A stretch of 64,000 nt of DNA from Anaeromyxobacter diazotrophicus (GCF_013340205.1 NZ_BJTG01000007.1:265187-329186), one strand, 5' to 3'; positions 27,989 through 35,199 are shown, counted from the first letter of the stretch. Program-made: numbers and translations. The notes: a model not told the origin generated them from the letters alone.

Positions 27989-28323
27989 TTGCTTGTCTTG
28001 CGTGTGCTCTGACGCTGTTTCAACTAGCGCGTGAGTAGCGCACCAACGAGCGCAGGCCCCGTCTCGGAGCCTGACTTGTCGCCTCGCGCCTCAAGCGAAT
28101 GTCAGACGCCGAGGCGATAATCCCGACGGCGTGGTGTGTCCTTCACCCGCGCATCCATGATCATCCCGTTCAGCTGCGCTCCCTCCATCTGCGCCCAGCG
28201 TTGTGAGCACGTATTAAACCGACCTAAGTCCAGGCGGTCTCTCAAGTACAGTAAAAATGCGGTAAATGAGAAGCGTGGTTGTATGGTGTTCAACCTCGGT
28301 TTCGTGGGTGCCGAGGCCGCGAC
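27989..28323. other. Region between integrase remnant and HTH operon
   Basis: This 335-base stretch has lower GC than the chromosome, including an AT-rich patch at 28208-28270. On the minus strand, a frame ending at 28102 reads RWAQMEGAQLNGMIMDARVKD, which looks protein-like and may be the 3' remnant of a lost gene; no intact frame contains it. No att-like copy of the tRNA-Thr 3' end is found here. Confidence 0.35.
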
Positions 28324-28352
28324 TTGACGAGCGCGTTTCGCGCCGCTAGCGT
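28324..28352 (+). promoter_or_regulatory. Promoter of the five-gene HTH operon, with dyad in the spacer
   Basis: TTGACG (28324-28329) and TAGCGT (28347-28352) are 17 bases apart, 17 bases before ATG 28370. The spacer contains the perfect inverted repeat GCGCG-TTT-CGCGC (28331-28343), placed where a repressor would exclude RNA polymerase. Since every protein of the operon carries an HTH, autoregulation is the simple hypothesis. Confidence 0.5.
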
Positions 28353-28369
28353 CTTCGGGCGGAGGAGCC

Positions 28370-28588
28370 ATGGAAGAGCTTGTCAAGTACGCGAAGGCGA
28401 TTCTTGCGCTGCAGCTCCAGCGGCCGGTGGTGCCGGCAAACGGCGAAGCTGGAACCGCTGTTAAGCCCGAGGTCCTCCTCGCGGGACTGGGGTTCACGCA
28501 CAAGGAGATCGGCGATCTCCTCGGCAAGAGCCCGAACGCCGTCAACATGGTGGTCAAGAAGGCCCGAAAGAAGGGGAGCAAGACATGA
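28370..28588 (+). CDS. Mini HTH protein 1 of the accessory operon
   Basis: A 72-aa protein. Residues 1-18 (MEELVKYAKAILALQLQR) form an amphipathic helix. After a short linker, residues 32-68 read as a helix-turn-helix like sigma-70 region 4: VLLAGLGFTHKEIGDLLG, then PNAVNMVVKKARKK, with a basic tail. GGAGGAG at 28361-28367 directs a clear start. The stop overlaps the next ATG (ATGA). It is the first of four consecutive proteins with the same plan, an N-terminal hydrophobic heptad-like helix plus an HTH, suggesting an ancient tandem duplication. I recognise no named family; DNA or polymerase binding is inferred from the HTH. Confidence 0.78.
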   Translation: MEELVKYAKAILALQLQRPVVPANGEAGTAVKPEVLLAGLGFTHKEIGDLLGKSPNAVNMVVKKARKKGSKT

Positions 28589-28791
28589 AAGAGACGGTGC
28601 AGGCCATCAATGACCTGACGCGTGTGGTCATCGCGCTGAGTGGGAAGTTTGAGTCCAGGGCCGACGCGATTCGCAAGTTGAGCGACCTCGGCATCCCCCC
28701 GACTCGCATCGCGGCGATCCTCGCGATGGAGCCCAAGGACGTGACCTCGGTCATCTCCAAGGCGAAGAAGACCAAGACGAACGGAAAGTAG
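28585..28791 (+). CDS. Mini HTH protein 2 of the accessory operon
   Basis: A 68-aa protein. The N-terminal helix is TVQAINDLTRVVIALSGKF. The HTH spans residues 26-62: AIRKLSDLGIPPTRIAAIL, then PKDVTSVISKAKKTK. It aligns with protein 1 over the pattern G-x5-IxxhL-x3-P-x2-V followed by a Lys-rich end. It overlaps protein 1 by four bases and ends two bases before protein 3, so the stoichiometry of the three products is probably linked. It is far shorter than a normal sigma or MarR factor and has no effector domain. Confidence 0.77.
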   Translation: MKETVQAINDLTRVVIALSGKFESRADAIRKLSDLGIPPTRIAAILAMEPKDVTSVISKAKKTKTNGK

Positions 28792-28793
28792 AC

Positions 28794-29027
28794 ATGGCCA
28801 AGAAGGACGCGACCACGTACGACCTGCTCGTACAGATGAAGCTTACGAACCGGCTCCTTGCGGCTCCGCTGAAGCAGACAATGGGGCAGAAGGAGTTGGT
28901 CCGCCTGCTGTCGACGACCGGAGCGACGGCACAGGACATCGCAGACGTGCTCGACACGACGCCAGCTACCGTCGCGACGACGCTTCAGCGACTGAAAAGG
29001 AACGGCAAGAAGGGATCAGACGAGTAG
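28794..29027 (+). CDS. Mini HTH protein 3 of the accessory operon
   Basis: A 77-aa protein. The N-terminal helix is DLLVQMKLTNRLLAAPLK. The HTH occupies residues 33-70: LVRLLSTTGATAQDIADVL, then PATVATTLQRLKRNGKK. It shares the IAxxL...P-x2-V core of proteins 1 and 2. The N-terminal helix is followed by MGQKELVRLL, so it is the longest of the four. It starts two bases after the stop of protein 2. No enzymatic residues are visible. Confidence 0.77.
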   Translation: MAKKDATTYDLLVQMKLTNRLLAAPLKQTMGQKELVRLLSTTGATAQDIADVLDTTPATVATTLQRLKRNGKKGSDE

Positions 29028-29066
29028 CTTAGGCCCACGACAGTGGTACCTGGCGGGAGGGGAACG

Positions 29067-29267
29067 ATGGGTGAGGACGAATTGAAGAAGGTCGCTGCGG
29101 AACTGGCGAGCATCAAGAAGTTGCTCGTGCTGGCCCTCACGGAGGGCACGCAGAAGAAGATGTCACAGGATGCGGTGGCCAGGGCGCTCGGGGTCGACCA
29201 GGCGAGCGTGAGCAGAATGCTCAACGGGCCGAAGAAGAAGGATGCGGCGACGAAGCGGCCGCGGTAG
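29067..29267 (+). CDS. Mini HTH protein 4 of the accessory operon
   Basis: A 66-aa protein from ATG 29067, which has GGGAGGGGA upstream; an in-frame ATG at 29043 lacks one. The N-terminal helix LKKVAAELASIKKLLVLAL has strong heptad spacing. The HTH is MSQDAVARALGVDQASVSRML, closer to an ordinary repressor-type HTH than those of proteins 1-3, followed by GPKKK and a basic tail. The 39-base gap before it and 15-base gap after keep it in the same transcript. Function unknown. Confidence 0.77.
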   Translation: MGEDELKKVAAELASIKKLLVLALTEGTQKKMSQDAVARALGVDQASVSRMLNGPKKKDAATKRPR

Positions 29268-29282
29268 CGCCCCGGAGGAGTT

Positions 29283-30173
29283 GTGACCGTTGCGGTTTCA
29301 GACTCGAGGTCGAACGGCCCCGAACAGATCGTTCACGCCGCCGAGTGTATTGGCAAGGCGAAGCAGCGTCGCGCCGTCTTCGTCGCGATCTATCACGGCA
29401 AGAAGCAGCTGAAGACTGTCGGGGAGATCTCGGACGCGACGGGGCTCTCGCGGAAGCGAGTGCTAGAAGAGGGCCGTAAGCTCGCGACCAAGGGGATCGT
29501 TGCTCAGGACAAGGTCGACGGAGAGATCGGGTACCGAAAGGATGACTTCTACCACGCGAACAAGGCGAAGATTCTGGCGCTGGCTTCTGATCCGGCGAAG
29601 CGCGCGAAGGTCCCGACAAAGCGGAATCCGTCTCGCTCCGCCGACGGCGGCCTGACGGTCAAGATCAAGCTGCCGCGCGGCGTTCGCTTCGAGCAGCCGA
29701 AGTTCATCACGATCGACGAGATCGACTCTTTCGAGAGGGTCCGGAAGGTTCTTCCGGCGGGGAACCTTGCCGCGACTGTGTCCGAGAAGGCCTTCAAGCA
29801 AGGTTTACTGAAGATCCTGCGGCAGGGCGGTGCGTTCAAGGACTGGGGCGGCGAGGCGAACGATGTGTTCACTGGCAGGCTCGTGTACCGGGGCCGGCGC
29901 TACCGGGCCGCGTTCGCCCTGAAGGGACCCGGACTGAAAGCGAAGCTAACGCCCGCGCGCATGGGCAAGAACGGCGATCAGATCCAGCGGTTGTTCTCCT
30001 CTCCCGCCGACTTCTTCTTCGTCCAGCACTGGCAGGCGATCGATGAGTCGGTGGTGGCGCTGATGGAGGCCCTTGCCACCAAGGCCTCCATCGGCGGGAG
30101 CCGCGTGTACTTTGGGACGATCGACGGCCAGGACTCGCAGCGCCTCTACGCCGCGTATCGGAACCTCTTCTAG
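29283..30173 (+). CDS. Winged-helix protein with PD-(D/E)XK-like C-terminal domain (putative effector)
   Basis: A 296-aa protein starting at GTG 29283, with GGAGGAG directly before it. Residues 20-85 are a winged helix (AVFVAIYHGKKQLKTVGEIS, then GLSRKRVLEEGRKLATKGIV). After a basic linker, residues 165-295 have an alpha-beta-beta-alpha-beta-alpha-beta order: GLLKILRQGG, GGEANDVFTGRLVYRG, YRAAFALKGPG, GDQIQRLF, ADFFFVQHW, and SRVYFGTIDGQDS. Asp in GEANDVF and Lys in FALKG sit where PD-(D/E)XK nucleases have their catalytic pair, but the acidic residue two before the Lys is Ala. I therefore call the nuclease assignment possible, not established. As the last and largest product of the operon, it is the likely effector. 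Confidence 0.7.
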   Translation: MTVAVSDSRSNGPEQIVHAAECIGKAKQRRAVFVAIYHGKKQLKTVGEISDATGLSRKRVLEEGRKLATKGIVAQDKVDGEIGYRKDDFYHANKAKILALASDPAKRAKVPTKRNPSRSADGGLTVKIKLPRGVRFEQPKFITIDEIDSFERVRKVLPAGNLAATVSEKAFKQGLLKILRQGGAFKDWGGEANDVFTGRLVYRGRRYRAAFALKGPGLKAKLTPARMGKNGDQIQRLFSSPADFFFVQHWQAIDESVVALMEALATKASIGGSRVYFGTIDGQDSQRLYAAYRNLF

Positions 30174-30419
30174 GTTGTCGTCTTCTTCGCCTTGAGGAAC
30201 CGCTGGACCTGGGTCTTCGCGGTGTAGAACGCGATCCCGCGCCGGATGCACTCGTCCACGATCTCCTTGTGCGTGGCCTGCGGGTTCGCCGCCCGCATCT
30301 CGTCCGCGATGGCCCAGACCGCCTTGGTGGGCTTCTCGACGGTGGACTTGCTCGGCCGGACGTTCGAACCCCGTGGCGCGGTAGGGGCGGGCGCCGGGGC
30401 CGGCTCCGGCTTGACTTCG
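30170..30419 (-). pseudogene. 3' half of a gene split by the IS21-family element
   Basis: On the minus strand this frame runs from the target duplication into a Pro/Ala linker (KPEPAPAPAPTAPRG) and a folded end containing KAVWAIADEMRAANPQATHK and IAFYTAKTQVQRFLKAKK. It stops at 30170-30172, overlapping the stop of the putative effector gene tail to tail. It has no start of its own; the 5' half lies on the other side of the transposon at 34630-34897. If one 6-bp duplication copy and the element are removed, the frame continues exactly (...PVPEV-KPEPAP...). The C-terminal domain looks helical and basic; the family is not recognised. Confidence 0.72.
30414..30419. repeat. Target site duplication, left copy
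   Basis: ACTTCG directly abuts the TGTC left tip of the IS21-family element and is repeated at 34630-34635 directly after the GACA right tip. Confidence 0.82.
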
Positions 30420-30702
30420 TGTCAATGACACACCCAACTGATCCACTCCGAGGGCTTCCATACTGATCCACCCCGCGCCAGCGGACCCGCGCCACCCGAA
30501 GGCGGGCGGCCGAGAGGAAGGGCGGGGTACGAGGTCAGGGCCGATGGGCCGTGCGACAAGCGGGGTAGAGAAAGCGAAGGTCGTGAGCTGCGGGACGCCT
30601 AGAGAGAGCTAGAGGCGCCGCGCAGCGCGTCGCAAGCAGCCGCTTGCGCGTTCTACCTCGACCGAGAGGCCGACCCCCGATGTCGAACCGCCGCCGATGT
30701 CT

Positions 30703-31536
30703 CTACACGCGCGCGCGCCAGGTGGACTCTGCCTCGACGCGGTTCGGCAGCTTCGGCGACGTGCCCTCGGTCAAGTTGGCGTAGAGCGCGGCGTCGAAGA
30801 CCTGATCCACGACCAGAAAGAACGCTCCGATGGGCGCGAACGCGAGTTGGAGCAGCAGAATCCAGCTCTGCGGCCATCGTGACGGGTCCGCCGATCCCGT
30901 GCCGCGGGCCATGAGCGCGAACGCGAGCGCGCCGCACAGACCACAAGCGAGGACAAAACAGGCGCCCGTCACGAAAAGCCCGGTGAGCCGCCGGGCCCAA
31001 CACCGCCGAACGAGCGCCCATGCGCGCCGCACGGCACCAACACCTGTCGCAGGCTCTCGCGCCAGCACCGGGATTCCGAGGTAGAGCGAGAAGCTCCAGG
31101 CCCCCGAGAGGGCGAAGCTGAGCGCCCACGACCACACGCCGATAGCGCCCAGCAGGAACGTGCCCGCCGCGAACAGTGCCGAGAAGACGAGGATGGACCT
31201 CCAGCGCGGTCGGATCGTTGCCACGATGGCGTTGGGCGACGGCGAGCGTCCTTGCAGGACGAACAGCGCCGCGCGCGTCAGGGCAACGAGCAACCACACG
31301 TCGAGGAAAAGCGCGAGCGCGCCGAGCGCGCCCGCCTGCACGGCGTGGGCTCGCGCGTGCGCGAACGTTTCGGCGAGCGAGCTGGGTTGCTGTCGAGGGT
31401 CGTAGCCGTCCGCGCCGGAGCCGAGGAAGTTCACCGAGACGAGCAGCGCACCCCAGAGCCACAGACCCGGGCTCCGCCACGCCTTCACGAACGCGAGCCG
31501 CACGAGGACGAAAGTCCCAACCCGCTCCACTCTCAT
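30703..31536 (-). CDS. Polytopic membrane protein, transposon cargo
   Basis: A 277-aa protein with about six membrane helices, e.g. LWLWGALLVSVNFLG, GALALFLDVWLLVALT, ILVFSALFAAGTFLLGAIG, GLFVTGACFVLACGLCGAL and ILLLQLAFAPIGAFFLVV. It resembles uncharacterised membrane proteins with a glycerophosphoryl-diester-phosphodiesterase-like or DUF4013-like membrane domain, but I cannot assign one. It overlaps the GntR gene by four bases (ATGA), so the regulator controls it. The start at 31536 has GGGAGA upstream. It is not needed for transposition. Function unknown. Confidence 0.75.
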   Translation of the reverse strand: MRVERVGTFVLVRLAFVKAWRSPGLWLWGALLVSVNFLGSGADGYDPRQQPSSLAETFAHARAHAVQAGALGALALFLDVWLLVALTRAALFVLQGRSPSPNAIVATIRPRWRSILVFSALFAAGTFLLGAIGVWSWALSFALSGAWSFSLYLGIPVLAREPATGVGAVRRAWALVRRCWARRLTGLFVTGACFVLACGLCGALAFALMARGTGSADPSRWPQSWILLLQLAFAPIGAFFLVVDQVFDAALYANLTEGTSPKLPNRVEAESTWRARV

Positions 31537-31901
31537 CGGATCTCCCGCCGCAGGAAGAGCATGACCTCCGCCTGCGAGAAGCCCTCCCGCTCGCACTCGC
31601 GGAACATCCGTCCGAGCGCCTTCCGCAAGACGCCGTCCTTGTGGACGAGGGGCCCTGCGCGCTCCACGGGGAAGGTTCCTCGGCCACGCTCCGAGACGAC
31701 CAGCGCCGCGTGCTCCAGCTCGCGGTACGCCCGGACTATCGTGTTCGGGTTCACGTCCAGCTCGCGCGCGAGCGCGTGGATTGTCGGGAGCTGCTCACCC
31801 GGGGCGATCTCCCCGGTCGCGAGCGCCGCCGCCACGGCGTCGAAGATCTGGCGGAACACGGGAACCCCCGACCCGTAATCGAGCTGAACGCGCAGCGGCA
31901 T
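31533..31901 (-). CDS. GntR-family regulator, YtrA type, transposon cargo
   Basis: A 122-aa regulator. The winged HTH covers residues 10-75: VPVFRQIFDAVAAALATGEI, PGEQLPTIHALARELDVN and NTIVRAYRELEHAALV, followed by a short two-helix dimerisation tail, the size of the YtrA subfamily. YtrA regulators typically repress their own operon with membrane or ABC genes, which fits the overlapping membrane protein downstream. A near-consensus promoter with a palindromic operator precedes it, leaving a leader of almost no length, so the mRNA may be leaderless. Confidence 0.9.
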   Translation of the reverse strand: MPLRVQLDYGSGVPVFRQIFDAVAAALATGEIAPGEQLPTIHALARELDVNPNTIVRAYRELEHAALVVSERGRGTFPVERAGPLVHKDGVLRKALGRMFRECEREGFSQAEVMLFLRREIR

Positions 31902-31910
31902 CGGACTAGC

Positions 31911-31939
31911 TAAATAACTAGTATGCTAGCAAACGTCAA
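31911..31939 (-). promoter_or_regulatory. Promoter and palindromic operator of the GntR cargo operon
   Basis: On the minus strand, TTGACG (31934-31939) and TATTTA (31911-31916) are separated by 17 bases, and ATG follows nine bases after the -10. The spacer and -10 are covered by CTAGC...ACTAGT...GCTAG, an outer inverted repeat with a central palindrome, typical of a GntR operator. Confidence 0.6.
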
Positions 31940-32030
31940 GAGGGCTGGACGGCTGCGCGTGAGCGCACACCCATTGTGGCCGGACAAATCAGGTCGATGA
32001 TCCGTCGACGGGCAATAGCCTACCGAATCG

Positions 32031-32812
32031 TCAGCCCTCCGCGTGCGTATCGTTCCCGCCCCTCTTATCGGCGGCCCGCTTGCGCGTCGCGCGGGTCCGG
32101 TAGCTCTCGCCGGTGATGACGACCTGATGAGCGTCGTGAGCGAGGCGGTCGAGAGCGGCGCTGGCGAGAAGCGGCTCGCCGAAGGCGTCGGGCCACTCGG
32201 CGAAAGCGCGGTTCGAGGTCACGATCATCGAGCCCTTCTCGTAGCGCTCCGCGATGAGCTCGTAGAGGTCCTCGGGCGCCGGCGGGCGCAGCGGCTTGAG
32301 CCCGAAGTCGTCGAGGATGAGCAGGTGCGGTCGGGCGAAACCAGCAAGGCGGCGCTCGTAGGTCCCGTCGGCGCGGCCCGCCGCGAGCTGTGCCAGGACG
32401 CGAGCGGCTGGCATGAAGAGCACGTCGTAGCCGCGGCGGCACGCCTCGTGGCCAAGCGCCTGGGCGAGGTGGCTCTTCCCCACGCCCGCGGGCCCGACGA
32501 AGAAGACGTTCTCATGTCGCTCGACGAAGCGGCACGTCGCGAGGTCGGCGATCTCCTTCTGAGACAGCTTGGGGCATGCGGCGTAGTCGAAGGTCTCCAG
32601 CGTCTTCTGTGGGTCGAGGCGGCGCGGCGGAGCCGCATCTTCAGCTTGTGCTGGGCACGCCGCTCCACTTCGTCCTCGACGAGCTGGGCCAGGAACTCCA
32701 CGTACGAGAGCTTTGATTCGATGGCGCCGCGGTTGCGGAGCTCGAGCGTCTCCAGGATTCCGCTGAGGCGCAGGCTTTTTAGCATCGGGGTGAGCTGGTG
32801 AGCGAGGTCCAT
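32031..32812 (-). pseudogene. istB: IstB transposition helper ATPase, frameshifted
   Basis: IstB is the AAA+ partner of IS21 transposase. The N-terminal part (MDLAHQLTPMLKSLRLSG, then VEFLAQLVEDEVERRAQHK) is in one frame from 32812. Near 32616-32622 the frame must shift by one base to continue as LDPQKTLETFDYAACPKL, after which Walker A FVGPAGVGKSHLA and Walker B LLILDDFG are intact up to the stop at 32031. One missing base in the GCCGCC run explains it. The ATG overlaps the 3' end of istA by 34 bases, as usual in IS21. The broken frame should abolish IstB unless recoding occurs. Confidence 0.85.
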
Positions 32813-34383
32813 GCTTTCTCTCCTTCGGTGGTGGTCGGATCGGCCGGGGTGAAGAGGTCGAAGAAGGTCCGAGCGTAGATGGGCGCGGGGAGCGAGTCGG
32901 GCGTAGGAGCGCGCTCGCCGGGCAGCGGCTCACGGTCCAGGCCGCGGAGCAGGATGCGCTGCACCGTCTTCGAGTAGATGGCGTCGCACACGACGGCGCG
33001 GTGACAGGCCGCTTCGAGCCGCGCCTCGCCGTAGGTGTCGGTAAGCCGCAGCGTGGCCTGGGCGCCACGCAGCCGGTCCAGCACCTCGTCACCGAGGAGC
33101 CGCTCTATGAAGGTGGATGTCGCGGGCCCGATCTGCGCCGCCCGCTCGCGACACCATGTTGGCGTCTGCATGAGGTAGCGCAGCTTCTTCGGCGGTAGGT
33201 GCGCAGGGTTGGTGACCCGCTGCCCGGGGCGGAACGCCCGGCCGTGGGTGGCCACCAGCTGGTGACCGCGGAAGAGCTGTACGACGCGGGACGTGGCGCG
33301 CAGCCAGAGCCGCTCGCCGATGAGTGGATGCGGCGCCGAGTAGTAGCCCTTGGCGAAGACGACGTGGCAGTCGGGGTGGAGCTTCGCCTGCTTCCACTCG
33401 ACCAGGTCAAAGTGCGCCGTCGGCAGCGGCAGGAGCGCGGCACGCTCGCGCTGCTCGAAGACCTGGAACGGGACCTCGTGCGTGGTGCCGTGGATGCGGC
33501 GGCCGGCGTGCTCGAGCACCCATTCGAGGGCCTCCTCGTTGCCCTCCTCTAGCGAGCGAATGGTGCGTCCGGCGAGAAAGCTGCGCTTCACGTACTGGAC
33601 GTCGCGCTCGACCTTGCCCTTGTGCTCAGGGGAGCGCGGCACGCACGGCGAGATGATGAAGCCGTAGTGCTCGCCGCACTCGCGGTAGGAGCGCTGGACT
33701 TCGGGATCGGTGACCGACGCCTTGATGATGCCGGCCTTGAGGTTGTCGAGGACGATCTTGCGGGGCACACCGCCGAAGAAGGCGAAGGCGTTGCGGTGTA
33801 GCGCGAGCCAGGTGCCGACGGTCTGGTCCTGCACCAGCTCCACGTACTGGTGGCGGCTGTGCGAGAGCGTCATCACGAAGACCCAGGTCTTCGCGGGCGG
33901 CTCGCCCGGCGCGCGCGGGACGAGACCGGCGTAGCCGAAGTCGACCTGCGCCTCCTCGCCCGGCCCCACCTCGAGCCGGACCACGGCGCGCCGCGGCCGC
34001 TCGTCCACGTAGCGGCGCACGAAGCGCCGGAACGCCGTGTAGCTCGCGCGTTGATCCGGGTGCGCGGTCGAGAACCGCTCCCAGGCGACCTTGACCTGCA
34101 GACCCGCACCGACGAGCTCGGCGATCTCGTCGCGGTAAGGCATGAGCCGCGGCGGCTGCGCCATCGGCTCGGTCCGGGCCAGCCGCACCTCCAGCTCGCC
34201 GGCGCTCGGCAGGGCCGCTGCGTCGCCCGCGAGCAGGCCCTCCGCATCCAACCAGGCCACGTACTCGCGCACCGTGTTGCGGCTGACGCCGAGTCCCTTG
34301 GCGACCGCTCGGGCGCTCTCGCCGAGCCGCAGGCGCCGCAGCATCTCGCGCACGTCCAGCACCGCGCATCTCCTCCCTGCCAT
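32779..34383 (-). CDS. istA: IstA transposase of the IS21-family element
   Basis: A 534-aa DDE transposase. It begins with an HTH (MLRRLRLGESARAVAKGLGV, then RNTVREYVAW). The catalytic core shows Asp in AQVDFGYAG, Asp in KIVLDNLKAG and Glu in HKGKVERDVQYVK. The C-terminal beta-domain includes VVFAKGYYSAPHPLIGERLWL. The frame is intact. ATG 34383 with GGAGGC upstream is the conventional start; a GTG about 20 bases further in, after GGGAGGAG, is an alternative. Transposition would also need IstB, whose gene is frameshifted here. Confidence 0.9.
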   Translation of the reverse strand: MAGRRCAVLDVREMLRRLRLGESARAVAKGLGVSRNTVREYVAWLDAEGLLAGDAAALPSAGELEVRLARTEPMAQPPRLMPYRDEIAELVGAGLQVKVAWERFSTAHPDQRASYTAFRRFVRRYVDERPRRAVVRLEVGPGEEAQVDFGYAGLVPRAPGEPPAKTWVFVMTLSHSRHQYVELVQDQTVGTWLALHRNAFAFFGGVPRKIVLDNLKAGIIKASVTDPEVQRSYRECGEHYGFIISPCVPRSPEHKGKVERDVQYVKRSFLAGRTIRSLEEGNEEALEWVLEHAGRRIHGTTHEVPFQVFEQRERAALLPLPTAHFDLVEWKQAKLHPDCHVVFAKGYYSAPHPLIGERLWLRATSRVVQLFRGHQLVATHGRAFRPGQRVTNPAHLPPKKLRYLMQTPTWCRERAAQIGPATSTFIERLLGDEVLDRLRGAQATLRLTDTYGEARLEAACHRAVVCDAIYSKTVQRILLRGLDREPLPGERAPTPDSLPAPIYARTFFDLFTPADPTTTEGEKAWTSLTSSPRC

Positions 34384-34629
34384 GCGTGCCTCCGGGGCAA
34401 AGCCCCGGCGTCGCACGCGACCCTGACCGCCCCCCGAAGGACGCACATCTCTCGCTCCGCGCGCCTCGCGGCGGCGGCCTCCTCGTCGTCCTGTCGGGAG
34501 CTGCGGGGTGGATCAGCTGCCCCGCCCCTGGGGTGGATCAGTATGGGTGATCATGGGTGGATCACCTTGCCCGCCCCCGGTGGATCAGCTTGGGCGCTCC
34601 TTGTGGATCAACTACCGCGCCCCGCGACA

Positions 34630-34635
34630 ACTTCG
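34630..34635. repeat. Target site duplication, right copy
   Basis: ACTTCG immediately after the GACA right tip of the IS21-family element, identical to 30414-30419. Confidence 0.82.
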
Positions 34636-34897
34636 GGCACCGGCTGCCCCGGAGGCGCCGCCACCGCCGGCTCGGCCGAAGTGGCGGGAGGGGCGGCGGC
34701 CGCAGTGGACACAGGGGGCGCCGCGGGCGCAGTGGCCACAGGTGCAGGGGCGGCCTTCGGCTTCCACTCCCAGTGGCTCCTGGCTCCTGCCCTCGCCGTC
34801 GTCCACCCGGAACGCCTCGAACTGCCCCTCCGGCTAGCCCGGCCTTCTTCGCCGCCCTGACCGGCGATGCCCTGAGCTCGTACGTCTTCGCCGCCAT
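34630..34897 (-). pseudogene. 5' half of the gene split by the IS21-family element
   Basis: On the minus strand from ATG 34897 (GGGAG six bases upstream) the reading is MAAKTYELRASPVRAAKKAG. A second frame then gives GQFEAFRVDDGEGRSQEPLG and a third gives EWKPKAAPAPVATAPAAPPV...PVPEV up to the insertion point. Two small indels therefore break it in addition to the transposon. The Pro/Ala linker continues in the 3' half at 30170-30419. The ancestral product was probably about 170 aa with small domains at each end; function unknown. Confidence 0.62.
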
Positions 34898-35183
34898 GGT
34901 CTGCTCCCGGTTCGGTCCGGCGGTCCATTCGCCGCGACCATCCACGACCATAGTCACGCATCGTGAACGTGCTGGCTCCCGCCGAGCTCGAGATCAAGAG
35001 GGTCTGCCCGAGGCGGCGAAGCGGCAGTGCGCGAGTAGGTGGGGGCCGGGTGGGTGCTGGGTCGGGACAGCGCGAAATGGTAGATTCCCGTGTCGGCACG
35101 GGGTCGTACCGACACTCATGGTTGGTGGGTTGGTTAGGTGGGTGGGCCCGTGGGTAGACCAAACCGCCCGGAGTAGATCAAAC
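34898..35183. other. Island segment between the split gene and the IS3 elements
   Basis: This 286-base stretch is upstream of the split gene and should hold its promoter. It contains an inverted repeat, GTGTCGG (35090-35096) and CCGACAC (35109-35115), and a run of GGTTGGTGGGTTGG at 35121 onward. A short open frame from 34970 has no protein-like character. No clear promoter is seen. Confidence 0.35.
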
Positions 35184-35199
35184 TGACCTGCCCCCGACT

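Larger units (their letters stand above)
30420..34629 (-). mobile_element. IS21-family element with cargo genes (4210 bp)
   Basis: The ends are TGTC at 30420 and GACA at 34626-34629, flanked by the 6-bp duplication ACTTCG. Sub-terminal repeats of the IS21 type occur at both ends: TGATCCAC at 30439 and 30464, and the reverse form GTGGATCA at five sites between 34507 and 34610. It carries istA and a frameshifted istB on the minus strand. Between istB and the left end lie a GntR regulator and a membrane protein, which simple IS21 elements (2-2.7 kb) lack. It inserted into an older island gene. With istB broken it should move only if a helper protein is supplied. Confidence 0.82.

Noticed and set aside
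30628..30648. Hairpin GCAAGC/GCTTGC inside the IS21 element as a terminator
   Set aside because: The stem is only seven base pairs and has no T run on either strand; it may end the cargo transcript, but the evidence is too weak to list.
35090..35115. GTGTCGG/CCGACAC repeat as a tRNA fragment or att site
   Set aside because: Only seven bases match the tRNA acceptor region and the surrounding bases differ; it is noted as a simple inverted repeat.
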